From Euglena gracilis (lineage: Eukaryota > Euglenida > Euglenophyceae > Euglenales): DNA of 64,000 bases. The notes beneath the pieces are model-generated. The model saw nothing but the letters and a program-made list of their open reading frames with translations, was not told where the DNA came from and ran no database searches. This document shows, in pieces, positions 1 to 10,000 of this stretch. The stretch covers positions 57,585,602 to 57,649,601 of the forward strand of contig CP154954.1 of NCBI GenBank assembly GCA_039621445.1, given 5' to 3'. The translations under genes were made by a program, and so were the position numbers. Position 1 is the first letter of the stretch. Each line of letters starts with the position of its first letter.

Positions 1-392
1 CAGCCAGCTCTGCTGTTGTGTGGGATTTCCATCTTCCATTGCAGTCCAAACCAGCCCCCGGCGAGACTGGACCCCATCTTTGCATAATACAAGACAGCAA
101 CCCATGTCAACGCAAGGTGAGGGAGTGGTAGCTTCGAGAAGGACACCATTTTGGGCTGAAACGGCATGTTTGGTCATTTTCAGCCCGAAATGGAAAATGA
201 TGGAGCAAACACTAAAAGGAAATTCAGATGAGAATTCAAAATGGAAACAACAACAATTTTTTTTTTGCATTGCCAGTCAAATGTGAGGTGGAAATTAAAA
301 CAACTGGAGGTTGGTGGGTGTGTTTGAGTAGGACAAGCATTCGTACACAGCTGCATCCCCTGCCGCCTGCAGTGCCCCGGTAGGCGGCCAGC
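1..392. other. Sequence before the first candidate exon
   Basis: No coding exon is supported here. The stretch is of mixed composition and holds a T run near 258-266. The 30 bases before the ATG at 393 are G/C-rich. I see no TATA-like box or other promoter element that I would defend. Confidence 0.4.
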
Positions 393-522
393 ATGGTTAA
401 TTACTCCAAGTGGGAGAATTTAGACATCTCCGACGACGATGAGGAGCCCCTTGTGAGGGGAAGCCGGCTTGTGCGGGAGATGGTGGATGATCCCAAGGCC
501 CGGACAGGCTGCGAAATAGGGT
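393..522 (+). CDS. Possible first exon, acidic N-terminus
   Basis: An ATG at 393 opens a frame starting MVNYSKWENLDISDDDEE. The pattern of a hydrophobic start, an aromatic/Trp residue and then an Asp/Glu cluster resembles the N-termini of Cdc37-type co-chaperones and several other eukaryotic proteins. The likeness is too short to assign a family. The frame stays charged and protein-like to about 520 and then becomes low-quality, so an intron probably begins there; GGGTCACC near 520 is a possible donor. No downstream exon in the next 6 kb could be joined to it with confidence. It may start the gene whose exons appear at 6.7-8.9 kb, or it may be a separate gene. Confidence 0.4.
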
Positions 523-897
523 CACCCCCACTTCATTTCACTCCCCAATCTGCATGTACATTGTGCCTCTGGTGGTGTTTGCGGCAGGGCGTTAGGTGCT
601 TTTTAAAAAATTGTTCTTTTCACATCGTTCTTTTCACATCCTCCAAACAAGCTTTATTATAATTTTTTTTCTTCCTGGCGCAATGCATCCAGAAGCACAC
701 CCATGCCATTGCAACAGGCAGCGGATCGGGGTGCCCGAGGCTGGTTTTCCGTTGGTGGATCCCGGCCTGGCCCCGAAAGCATTGGGTGGGCAAGATGAAG
801 CAGATGACTCGCGGCCAAGGGAGGGGGAACAGCCCCCCGGCCATCGTTTCCTTTGGCCTAGCCCGCGTTGTCTGCCCATTTTTTTTCGACGTTTTTT

Positions 898-3510
898 CAC
901 GTAAAAGGTCACCGGTTCCCGTGAACTTTTGCTCCAAAAAATTTTTCGGGAAAATTTCTGGGTTGATTTCCACGTCGATAAAAGCGGCCCCGTTGACCCC
1001 GTTTTGGACATTTTAGGTGCCTTGCTGTATCAGGAATGATTGGCCTTTTTGTGTCGATTCCGCTCTTGTCCACATTTTTTTCTTATTTTTGGTGCCAGCC
1101 GAAATCGACTGCCACCCCCCAGCAGAGACTCTTTCCGAAATTTTGTGTTTGGCCCCCAAAAAGGCCCTATATTTCCTAAACAGCGGTTGCCTGGCCAAAT
1201 GCCTGCAAAACCCGTGAACACTGTTTTCCTGATTTGCCCTTTTGAACCCCTTTTGCAACAGTGAGACCCCTTGCTTCTCCTGAGCCGGGTGTGAGTGTAT
1301 AAATTCCGAAAAGAAGTTTTATGGGAAACCGTGAAGTCAGTGATGTTTACAGTTTCACGTAATTTTGTTTGAAGTATGAAAATGTGCCTGGTTAACAAGA
1401 GGGTGGTATGCTCTCATTTTTGGTTATCTTGGCAGCGGCCAAGCAGCTGGACACCCCCCGGTGCTCTCCCCTTGCCTCCTGGACTGGTAGTGCATCACAC
1501 AGGAGCAGTAGAGTTCCCAGAGCTGAAGGGGGGGGGATACCGCTGCTGTGAGGGTGCCCAGGAGGAGTTTATGTCATTTCCACAACTCGGCTCCTGGGAG
1601 GAGAGTCAACAGCAGAAGCCAGAATGCCTCGTATTTTTCTGAACGGGCCCCAAGCTGTTTTAAAACGCACTTTCCGAGTCCACCTAAAATGCCAGATAAG
1701 GGGTCTTCCAGAGGGGGGAAGGACACATTCAGTCAGGAACATGTTTTTGGTGAGGGTTCCGACCTCCAACCCACTCTGTGGATCACTGTTCAGCGCCACC
1801 ATTTCAATCCATTTGATGCAACCTATTTTTGGGCTTTCCTGATAAAAACCAAAACGTCCGCTGCGTTCAAGACCTGTGGAGTGGGAGGGGGCATCTCATC
1901 GGATCTCACCCCACCAGCCTGCTTGACCAGGAGAGCAAAGGTTCCCCTCCTTTACAGTTAACCGTAAACAACACACAAAGTGAGTTTTACGTGAAACCGT
2001 AAACAATGCTCGGTTGAAGAAAGTTTTACGTGAAACCATAAATATCTGGATATCAGTGTTTTTGCACTTGTGATGACACAGGTGATCTCCATTGTTGCCT
2101 TGGACGGGAAAAAATCGACCTTTTTCAGGAACCATCTCTCTTCTATCTTCAAATCACACCCACCACGACAGATCGAAGAAGAGACACGAGGGACTTACCT
2201 CCACAAGCTGGAAAAATGCAATGAACATAACTTCTTCTTTTGGAGGTTTGTACGCTTCCCTGAAGTTTGCTTGGGTAAGTGAGGACCAGTTTGCAGTTTG
2301 CACCCTCCACTTGATCATTTGATCGTGATCAAAAGAAGCTCTCCATGAAAAGGACTCGACATCTTTTGAAACGTGTTAGTGAGGATGCTGCAAAAAGGGT
2401 GATTTTTTAGACCTGTTGAAAGTGATCAAAAATAATTTTGATTATTTGGGGGTTGTCAGTGGCAACCCTGGGAGGTGGTTGCTCTGCATTGTGTACGCTC
2501 TGACGATTTCCAGTTGCCTTTTTTTGGCAGATTTTTTTTCCTGATTGCAGCAAACAACAGCAAATGAATTTCTGAAAACGTACGATGCGCTCCACCGTTT
2601 CAGGTTCAGTATAATTCAGCATCTTTGCAGAGCTTTTCACTTTCATTTCTGCGAGCTCTGCGCTGTTGAAATGGAGTACACAAATGGATAAATAATTTTC
2701 CTGGATATTTCCTGCCGTAGGGGAGTTTGAAGGGAAATTGTATTCGACTGCAAAGGTGGGGGTATCTCAATGTCCGCATGGAGCTGCTGTGACCCACCAA
2801 GGGTGGAGGCATCACGTGACATCCTCTGGAGTGAGCCCTTGAAAGCGCAGTCTGGGTTCTTGTTGAGGGACCTCTCTTTCTCTGGCATCCAAAAGAGTTT
2901 GGGGAAGGGAGGGCACTCGATACCTAGGCCAAGGTGTGCTGTGGTGATTTAGGCCAGTCTGTGGCAGTGGGGTACATCAACAGTAATAAGGTTTCTGTGC
3001 CCAGAGTTGATTCCGTACTCCAATCTGTGAAATTTTCAGCTTACGGGAACCCGTGAAGATTTTTTCACGTCACAACTGCACTTTGATATGGGGGATCAAC
3101 GCACCAGAAGCAACCCCACCCAGTGTTTGTGGGGAACACTGCCAGAGGGCACCAACACCATACCGACATGTTCTAACAGAACATAGGGACCATAGCAAGA
3201 AGGGATACACTGCCCACACCAAAAAAAAAGATTTTAAAAGCAAGTTTGCGGAAACACGTGGACATGTTCAGTCGCTGCATTGGACATATGCGTTAGGAGC
3301 TGGGTCAAAAAGGCCATCAGTCTGACTCCAGGGGTTGGGTACAAGGTTCGGGTTCCATTCACAAACGCACAAGTTTACAGGAAACCGTAAACCAGTTCAC
3401 ATTTACGGTTTTCCGTAAACTTCTATTTTGCATGTTTTCGGAAAACCGTAAGCCACCTTCGCCGCACAACCTTGTTTTCGGGCCCCCAAACGTTCATGGG
3501 AACCCGTATA
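898..3510. repeat. Cluster of TTTACG...CGTAAA palindromes
   Basis: At least eight short inverted repeats with related arms are scattered here. Examples are 1984-2004 (arms TTTACG and CGTAAA), 2023-2042, 3374-3392, 3402-3419 (TTTACGG and CCGTAAA) and 3433-3452. Looser relatives lie near 898-935, 1318-1365, 3043-3070 and 3495-3510. The arms carry ACCGT or ACGGT with a spacer of about 4-6 bases. They are not part of a longer repeat that I can see. Confidence 0.6.
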
Positions 3511-3825
3511 GTATTAGTATCGGCGGGGTGGAATAATTCCAGAACTGTTTCAGAACACCCCGGGACCCACAAATTTCCTGGGTTTTTTTTTTCGGGGCAA
3601 AATTGGAAATGTCGGGCCAAATCTGGACGTTTTTCGAGTGGGCAGACAATGCGGGCTAGGTTTGGCATGTTCACCATCGATTGTGGAATGGGCCGCGCAA
3701 GTGGCAGGAGATGTCCAGACGGTCTTGTGTGCAATCAGGATTCCGCTGGACCCCTACCCCCTTACCCGAACCCCACGGTCAGAGGACAGGCTCAAGCAAT
3801 ATATTTATTTAACCCTGGCGTGACC

Positions 3826-3960
3826 CCCCCTTAGTTGCACACTTGCGTGACCCCCCCCTAGTTGCATTAAGGCTTCTTGTCTGTTTATGGCCGGCGCTAA
3901 CTTCGCTTCTGGCCCAGTTTGCTGCGTGGTGAGTGGCCAGGGACCCCTTACACCAGTCAG
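3826..3960 (+). repeat. Dispersed repeat D, copy 1
   Basis: This copy runs from a C-tract followed by TTAGTTGCA through TTTATGGCCGGCGCTAAC to ACCCCTTACACCAGT. Near-identical sequence occurs at 23,183-23,345 and 33,733-33,811 on the same strand, and at 37,722-37,890 on the opposite strand. The copy is internally preceded by a partial duplication of its C-tract/TAGTTGCA start. It encodes no protein that I recognise. Confidence 0.85.
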
Positions 3961-4399
3961 TGACCCCCCCCCCAATGCCCAGCCAATCACCTCAAAGAAA
4001 ACAAAGAACAAAATAAAATTCGGATGATGCTGGTGAATTGCCCCCGTGTGCCAGAGCCATTCAAATCTCAGAGTGTCCAACTGTGCATCACCTCCCCCTG
4101 TCCAACAACCCCCCCCCCCGGGAGGATGGGGTGTGCCAGATTGGTCCAAGGTTCAGAAAATTTTAATTTAAATTAAAGAAATTTGAAGGGGTTTCCGCCT
4201 TTTGGGGTGGTGGTGGGTGAGTGGGTGAGTGGGTGGAAGGGTTTTTCAAACGGCAGTGTGGGTGGGTTTGCACAAGGGGAAGTGCCCCCCCCCCCGATGG
4301 TCACCAAGTGAATTCATAGCATTTTTTCCCACCGGCATCTTCCTGCAGCTGGCCCCCTCCCCTCACGGTGTTTCCAAAGTTCCCCGCAGAAATGTGTGG

Positions 4400-4860
4400 C
4401 GTTTGGGTGACCCCCCCCCTTGGTTTGGACGAGAAGATCCGCCCGAAGATCCTCCCGGCCAGGCTTGCCCTCCCAGCCCCAGTGTCCCATTCCACCGGAC
4501 CCCTGCCCCACCCCGTGCAGGGCAGCCGTGGGAGGGCCAAGGGGCTCCGCGTGACGGCCAAGCCTGCCGCCAACCCCAACCCAGCCCGCAGCCCCAACCC
4601 CCACCCGGGCTTGGGCGGCCGGCGGCTCCCCGTCCGCCCCCGTACGCCACGGCGGCATTGGTCGCGCAGAGGAGGAGGGCCACACAATCCAGGGCAACCC
4701 ACAGTGTGGACCCATCGCACTCCCGAATGGGCGGGTTGTGTGCGATGGGCAGATTGGGGTTTGGCAGTTTGCAGTGTTCTGCACCCCAAAGTGCTTCCGA
4801 TGATGCAGGGCGATGCACCTTTTTGGAGGCAAAGATGGTTTTCCGATGCAGGGTGATGAT
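4400..4860. other. GC-rich segment, possible exon, strand unclear
   Basis: Both strands are open here. On the plus strand one frame is Arg/Pro-rich. On the minus strand 4,650-4,750 encodes a hydrophobic stretch (residues like VALDCVALLLCATNAAVAY) that would fit a membrane segment. Composition matches the coding exons elsewhere, but no splice pair or homology settles the strand, so no gene is called. Confidence 0.25.
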
Positions 4861-4869
4861 GCGGGGATG

Positions 4870-5290
4870 CAGCGCTTTTTTTGGCCACTGTCAGGTCATT
4901 TTCAGCCATTTTGGCACTCTTAGATATTTTTGGCCACTTTTGCTGCTTTTGGCCACTTTTGCCTTTGCCCATTTCTGGCCACTGTTGCCATTTTCGGTCT
5001 GTTTTTGGCCATTTTTGGCCATTTTGGTACTTTGACTGCCACTTTTGGGTGCCATTGGCCGCTCTTGGTTATTTTAATTTGCTAATTAGCCACTTTTGGC
5101 TGCTTTGGCCCATTTTTTTGGATGCTTTTGATTGCTTTTTGCCCCTAAATGGCCAAAAAAATGACCAGAAATGGCCAAAAATAGCCAAAAGCACTCATAT
5201 CAGAACCAAAAGCAAAAAAAAGTGGCCGAAAGTGGCCAAAAGCAGCCAAGAGCAGCCAAAAATGGGCCAAAAAGCTAAGAGGCATCATTC
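4870..5290. repeat. GGCCA-rich low-complexity block with strand switch
   Basis: From 4,880 to about 5,110 the sequence is a degenerate repetition of TTTTGGCCA. From about 5,150 to 5,270 it switches to the complement, TGGCCAAAA. The block is therefore a loose inverted repeat of about 400 bp around 5,130. Confidence 0.7.
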
Positions 5291-5342
5291 AGGATCTCAA
5301 AGGTGATATCTTTTGAAGCTAATATTTTTGATTGATATCAAA

Positions 5343-5404
5343 GGTCATATATATATATAGTAGATATAGAATATATAGATATATATATATATATAGAGAG
5401 AGAT

Positions 5405-5463
<59 letters not shown>

Positions 5464-5495
5464 TATATATATATAGATATATATATATATATCAA
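5343..5495. repeat. AT dinucleotide microsatellite
   Basis: The region is (AT)n with occasional AG interruptions; the uninterrupted core runs from about 5,410 to 5,460. The Ile/Tyr-only open frames over it are meaningless. Confidence 0.95.
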
Positions 5496-5876
5496 TATCA
5501 ATCATTTTTGATATCCCTACTAAAGGTGATACGGTGCTGTAGGGCGATGCAGGAGCCAAGAGGGTGGGTGATTTTTGGTGCTTGCACACACGCACGCGCG
5601 TGCGCACGCACATTTCTTTTCAGAATAACCACATTGTCTTCCCATCAAGCATCCGCGATACCCATGCTCATCCTCTGGTGAGTTGTTTTGAGTGTGAATC
5701 CCGTTTTCTGTGTATGCAAAGGAGTAGGGTCGACTTTTCCTGGCAGCACAAGTCTAGGGCTGGATGAAAACGGTTCATTTTCGGCTTCACAGACAAACCC
5801 ACGAGCAAAAAAAAAAAGAGACAAAACAAGCAGAATCTGAAACACAGTTGCCCTGTCGCCAGCAAATGTCAAGATC

Positions 5877-6243
5877 AGACAATTGCTTAAGCACTGTCCC
5901 ACCCCCCCCGGGGGGGGGGGGGGGTGGGTGACTGGTTTTTTCAGAGTGACTGACTGGTTTTGGGCCCGGACCCCCTCCCCCCGCCGGGGGGGGGGGGTCG
6001 GCCAGGAGTGGGCAAAAGTGGCTTGAGTGACCCCGGCGCCGAAGGCGCCGGAAAATTTTTTTTGGCCTAAAATGGCCTAAAGTGACTGGAAAGTGGCCGT
6101 TTTTCTGAGTGGCCGACCCCCCCCCCGGGGGGGGGGGGTAGTGACTGACTGGCTTCCCAAAAAAAAGTGACTGACTGGTTTTTAAAAAAAGTGGAGTGAC
6201 CCCCCCCTCCCCCCCCCGGGGGTCGGTAAGCAATTGTATGGTC
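5877..6243. mobile_element. Non-autonomous element E1, copy 1
   Basis: This is a 367-bp unit. Its left end (ACAATTGCTTAAG) and right end (GGTAAGCAATTGTATGG) are inverted relative to each other. Inside are C/G tracts, three copies of a GTGACTGACTGG-type motif, and the palindromic core GGCGCCGAAGGCGCCGG at about 6,030-6,047. A homologous unit lies at 13,612-13,956 with the same order of parts. It encodes no protein, so it is best described as a MITE-like element; the transposase family is unknown. Confidence 0.7.
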
Positions 6244-6723
6244 AAGATGCACAGGGGTCGGCCCCCCTGCCCCGGCCCACCACCTCCGACTACGTCTGGC
6301 TCTTCCTGCTCCTGTACCTTGCGAACAGACCTGCAGTTCCACCCCAGTTGGTTTTCTCCTGTCCACCTGCGTGTCATTTCTCAAGGGTTCACGTATCGAT
6401 TTTTGACGCTTTTATTGGGATGGTTGCCCAAAAGTCCCCCTTGTGGCCGCGCTGTGATCATTGAATGCCCCCATGTCCATAAGTCTGCAGCCTTCCTCCG
6501 TTGTTGTGTGCTCCATCTGTGTTTCTAATTAGCCCACACTGTGACTCGGCGGGAACTTTTCACAGAGACCATGTGAACCTTGTCGAGTGGCATCGTCACG
6601 GCTTACATTGGTAACACCAGCTCATGTCACTGTTGTCGCTGGCAATTTCCAGCGGCGCCTCCCACCAGGGGTTTTTTTTAGTCTTGGTCCCTGCCTCCTG
6701 CGCTCCTGATCTCTGTGGGGGAG

Positions 6724-6817
6724 GGCGGGGCTGCCCCGGACGTACGACTCCCCGCTGCTGACGGTGGAGGCCCGGCGGCCGTTCCTGTTCGCGGGGCTGC
6801 CGGCCCTCACGGTGCTG
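6724..6817 (+). CDS. Exon of unrecognised GC-rich gene (gene 0)
   Basis: The frame encodes a compact, hydrophobic, protein-like segment (GLPRTYDSPLLTVEARRPFL and onward to ALTVL). A stop lies just upstream in the same frame near 6,707, so an acceptor must lie between; AG at 6,722-6,723 is the only candidate and is weak. The donor CTG|GTCAGG at 6,818 is in phase 0 and joins cleanly to the exon at 7,060. I do not recognise the family. Confidence 0.6.
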
Positions 6818-7059
6818 GTCAGGGTTCGATGGAAGGGCGGTGCCCATACCGGAGGGGTCTCCCTCCCGGAGTCGTACACGCCGGAGCGCCGAGCCAGCCA
6901 ACTCCGGCAAAATCGCAGCACTAAAGGGGCAAAGCCTAACCTACCCAAAAACATTCACCTTCAAAATGCCGGCAAGCAAGGCATGACCTCACTGGGTGTT
7001 TGTGCTCCGCCTTCGGTGTCCCTTCCTCCCCTCTCGGGGGTCCGAACCCCCCCCCCCAG
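6818..7059 (+). other. Intron containing a DIRS-end-like fragment
   Basis: This 242-bp intron runs from GTCAGG to a CCCCCCCAG acceptor. Its part 6,895-7,040 aligns with 48,290-48,425 near the 3' end of the DIRS-type element. Shared blocks include GCCAACTCCGGC, AGCAAGGCATG and TTCGGTGTCCCTTCCTCC. Confidence 0.6.
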
Positions 7060-7163
7060 CAGGCGTTACGCCAAACCCTAGGGCCAGTGTACGGCTCGCG
7101 GCCGGTGCTGCAAGCGGCGGGGCACGGCCACCCGGTGCTGGAGGGCGTGCGCCAGCTGGTGAG
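7060..7163 (+). CDS. Exon of unrecognised GC-rich gene (gene 0)
   Basis: After a C-tract and CAG acceptor the frame reads QALRQTLGPVYGSRPVLQ and continues to VRQLV. Phase 0 entry matches the donor at 6,817. Two donors are possible, CTG|GTGAGG after 7,158 and GAG|GTGAGG after 7,163. The alternation of hydrophobic residues suggests beta-strands, but the family is not identified. Confidence 0.65.
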
Positions 7164-7426
7164 GTGAGGCCCCGGCCTGGGGATCAGTTATGACAGACGT
7201 TTGAATTTGAATTCCAGCGCAGGGTCCAAATAGCAGCACGCCCCCCCAAAGGTGGCGCCCGCAACCTAGATGGCAATTCCAAAGAACATCGATGGAAATT
7301 GGGCAGATGGACGGGAAGCGCACCTCCCCCGCCGCCGGATGCTGCGGTCTGCTTTCAGTACTTCAATTGGGGGGGGGGGGCACACGAGACAGAAACCAAC
7401 CGGTTTGGCTGGGCTCTTGTGGGGAG

Positions 7427-7655
7427 GGGGGCTGCGCATGTGTGAACCCGTCGCGTGGGGCGAACGGCTACGCGTCCGTGACGTGCGCTGGGCCCCCGGC
7501 GGCCCGTTGGGGGCCGGGCCCTCCGCCCACCCCCTCGCCTGGGGCGGGGCCCTGCTCGCGCTGCAGCCCCCCCGCCGCCAGCTGCTGGTGCTGACGTACG
7601 GCAGCCTGGCAGTGCTGTGCGCCGTGCGGAGCCTCGCGGCGTGGCCCGCGTGGGG
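7427..7655 (+). CDS. Exon of unrecognised GC-rich gene (gene 0)
   Basis: The frame encodes RVRDVRWAPGG, LAWGGALLALQ and RQLLVLTYGSLAVLCAVRS in order. This strand-rich, Trp-containing pattern recalls beta-propeller blades, but no WD signature is visible. The acceptor (AG at 7,425-7,426) and donor (GTCTGCC at 7,656) are tentative. The entry phase does not match either donor of the preceding exon, so a missed exon or another splice site is likely. Confidence 0.6.
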
Positions 7656-7718
7656 GTCTGCCCCGGCGGGGGTTTGGTCCCCCTCAACTGCGAGTCCCCA
7701 CCTGAGATCCGGTGCAGA

Positions 7719-8076
7719 GTTCGGTATAAGGAGGGCGTACGGGTAAAGGAGGGGTGGGTGTCCTCTGCCTCCTGGACCGGGTATGTCCGAACCCCCCTCC
7801 TCCAGGGGATGGTCCAGACCGATGCTGGGGGAGGGGGGTGTCCAGAACCCCCAAAAAGGTCAAGTTTTTCCTTCCGACAATTTGTGCCAAATATTCTTGG
7901 CTTTTGACAATTTTTCGCCCAAAAAAGTGCCCAAATGGCATTTTTGGCCGATTTTGAGGGCCAGAATTTTTCAGCCCAGCACTTCGCAATGGTCCCAAAA
8001 TCGGTCACCTCGCCAGTGTTCAGGAGGGGATACCCCCTGGACCAGAGGGGGGAGGTCCGACCCCCTTATATCGAAC
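7719..8076. mobile_element. Non-autonomous element E2 with 13-bp TIR
   Basis: The left end is GTTCGGTATAAGG at 7,719 and the right end is CCTTATATCGAAC at 8,064-8,076. These form an inverted pair with one mismatch. The interior has C-tracts and a block in which CCAAAA/TTTTGGC words alternate. The same terminal motif, GTTCGATATAAGG, occurs once more at 51,229, and TATATCGAAC occurs at about 8,622. No coding capacity is seen. Confidence 0.65.
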
Positions 8077-8640
8077 GCTCTAAACCCCCTCCCCCCGAAT
8101 AGAAGCCCCCCCCCACGAATAGTGCCCCCCCCCCCCCCCCCCCGAATACAAGCCCCCCACCTCGGTTTTCGACCAACGTTCCAAATACCCCCCCCCCCGA
8201 ATAGAACGCCGCTCCCCGTGGGTTGTCTGTCAATTGAGACGGCTCCTTCAGTGGTTAAATCAGCATATATTTCAAAAACTGGAGCCTACACTGGTCAAGT
8301 GTGGAGGGGGGGGTGAGGGGGGTGTGGGGGTGTGTGGGAGGGGGGGTAAATGTCTATGGCTCCAGTTTTTGCAATACCTCTAAATGAGGGTTTCGTGATT
8401 TTACGTTTAATGATCCAATGCATCCACAAAAGTAATATTTGCAGCATATTTGGCATGGTTTTGAAAGGTAGGACATGTAGACCCACAAAGAAATTTCTTC
8501 GATAATTGTCAAACCCCCTGGTTTTCGACCACTTTTCCGAATAGTGCCCCCCCCCCCCCCCCGAATAGAAGCCCCACCCTCGGTTTTCGACCAACGTTTC
8601 GAACAGTAGCCCCCGGGGTTTATATCGAACGCTAACTCAG
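8077..8640. repeat. GAATAGAAGCCCCC-type C-tract repeats
   Basis: The segment contains repeated units of the form CCCC-GAATAGAAGCCCCC with intervening GGTTTTCGACCAACGTT. Related blocks are at 12,590-12,800, 20,820-20,945, 21,140-21,230, 35,845-36,130 and 40,875-41,260, with the hexamer varying (AATAGAAG, TATAAACC, AATAATAAAC). Confidence 0.65.
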
Positions 8641-8769
8641 CCAATACCCAAAAAAAATCTACAAAAATGGGAATTTTTTGTTGTGCTTTATGTCTGTGTA
8701 TATGTTTAATGGCTTTCACCTCTTTTGAGACCCTTGAGCCCGAACCCCATCCACTGGGTGCCCAGCACT

Positions 8770-8880
8770 TGCGCTCCACGAGGCGTCTCATGTCCATGAA
8801 CCCCCGCCGGGCCCCATCCTGTCCGCCACCGTGTGCGCCTGCGCCGTGAAGCGCATCACCCTCCTCTGCACCGCGGCCCA
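8770..8880 (+). CDS. Possible exon of gene 0
   Basis: A plus frame reads GPILSATVCACAVKRITLLC, strand-like and cysteine-rich, and fits the style of the 7.4-kb exon. The complementary strand is also open and plausible, and no GT donor occurs before the plus frame meets a stop near 8,918. The call is therefore tentative. Confidence 0.35.
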
Positions 8881-8999
8881 CCCCAGCCCCGGCCGGGGAA
8901 CCCGCCCCCACCCACCCTGACGACAGGCTGGCCTTTGCTCGGCGTTGACCGGCCCCCGGTCGTTGATTTGCACACCGGGCTCTTTCCCGGAGCGGAGGC

Positions 9000-9300
9000 G
9001 GCCCTCCCGCTCGCGCCCTCCCACCCCCAGCGTCCCTGGGACGAGCTGGGGGGGGGGGGGGGTCCACTTTTCGGAGGACGCCAGTTGGCCCCATTTCGGG
9101 TCAGCCGCCGTCGCCGCCGCCGCGGTGCAGGGTGGGGGGGGGGGGCAGACCGCGGCGGGGTCAGAACCGGAACCGAAGCGGACGACGGTCTGCGGATGGG
9201 CTGCGTCGTCGGTCGTCCCTGCGGTGCTCGTCCGTTTTCATCGCCCACTGCTCCGCAATCCGCCTTTCACTGGGGCTACGCAAGGGTCAAAAAAAAATGA
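9000..9300. other. GC-rich segment, coding status undecided
   Basis: Three overlapping plus frames and one minus frame are open through 9,000-9,300, including short Ala-rich runs at 9,105-9,130. Composition resembles exons but no frame is clearly protein-like. The C/G-runs at 9,050-9,061 and 9,132-9,144 argue for partly intronic sequence. Confidence 0.3.
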
Positions 9301-9945
9301 GATTGGGTCTCTTTTCAATTCAAAAGACCCCCCTGCGGGGGAGGGTGGTGGGTGGGTGGGGCGTACAATCACTTGGTCACTGGGATATCTAAAGAAAGTC
9401 AACAAAAATCAGTTGGATAGGGTTTAAATAAAAACGCTAGAGACAGCGGTCCACTACAAGCGCCCATGCTTTAAAGGAGGGTTTGAAGTGACCCAGCAAC
9501 ACACTGCACCAGGTAGACGCCGATCGGGGTTTGGCCAAAATTTCTGGTGCAAAGTCCCAGAAAGTTTCAAAAAAACAAAATTGTTGGGGAAATGGGGTGT
9601 TGGGGTGCTTTTCTTTGAGGTGCACCTAAAAACATTTTGCTCAAAACTTTGCAAGAAAAGATCAAGAATGATGGGAAATGGCTGTTTTGAGAGGTTCAAT
9701 CGATCGTTTTCACAACCCCCCCCCAGTGTTGAGAACCCTCTCCCCCAGGGGTCTTAAACAGACGTTTGAATGGGCTTTTGAGAGGAAATATCGGAGAGGG
9801 AAGTCGAGGAACGCGTGCCGAATGTTTTGTCCGTATTGATTTGCATAGTCAAAAGTTGAAGGAACCAGAATTCCAACCTCCAGGCAGCCATTCCTAACTT
9901 GACCATTGACCATCCTATGGGTTTGCCTCGGGGTTGGAAGAAAGC
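9301..9945. other. Spacer between gene 0 and gene A
   Basis: No exon is supported. A C-run at 9,717-9,723 and a GGGGTCTTAAAC right-end-like motif at 9,748 recall the repeat family described at 37.7, 39.7 and 41.6 kb. The rest is ordinary AT/GC-mixed DNA. Confidence 0.4.
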
Positions 9946-10000
9946 ATGAGTCAGGCATCAGAGAGTCTGGTTGGGATCGTGGCCCACGGCTGGTCCCAGG
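9946..10000 (+). CDS. Gene A exon 1 (putative start)
   Basis: The frame MSQASESLVGIVAHGWSQ ends at the donor CCCAGG|GTGAGG, leaving phase 1. That matches the acceptor of the exon at 13,162. The frame stays open upstream of the ATG, so this could be an internal exon instead. Confidence 0.5.

Larger units (their letters stand above)
523..4400. other. Intron or spacer rich in short palindromes
   Basis: No exon is supported. The stretch contains a cluster of short palindromic motifs of the TTTACG...CGTAAA type (898-3510, listed separately) and the first copy of the 170-bp dispersed repeat (3826-3960). It also has C-runs around 3826-3870, 3963-3972 and 4110-4120. Open frames here have poor composition and no mutually consistent splice signals. 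Confidence 0.4.

Noticed and set aside
3805-4149. Conserved ORF in repeat D (VRGPWPLTTQQTGPEAKLA-type frame)
   Set aside because: The frame recurs in all four copies only because the DNA is nearly identical. The copies are truncated at different points and share no start or stop.
4301-4972. 223-codon minus ORF
   Set aside because: It runs through GGCCA low-complexity DNA and a GC-rich segment open in most frames; no splice or homology support.
5319-5613. Ile/Tyr repeat ORFs
   Set aside because: They are an AT microsatellite.
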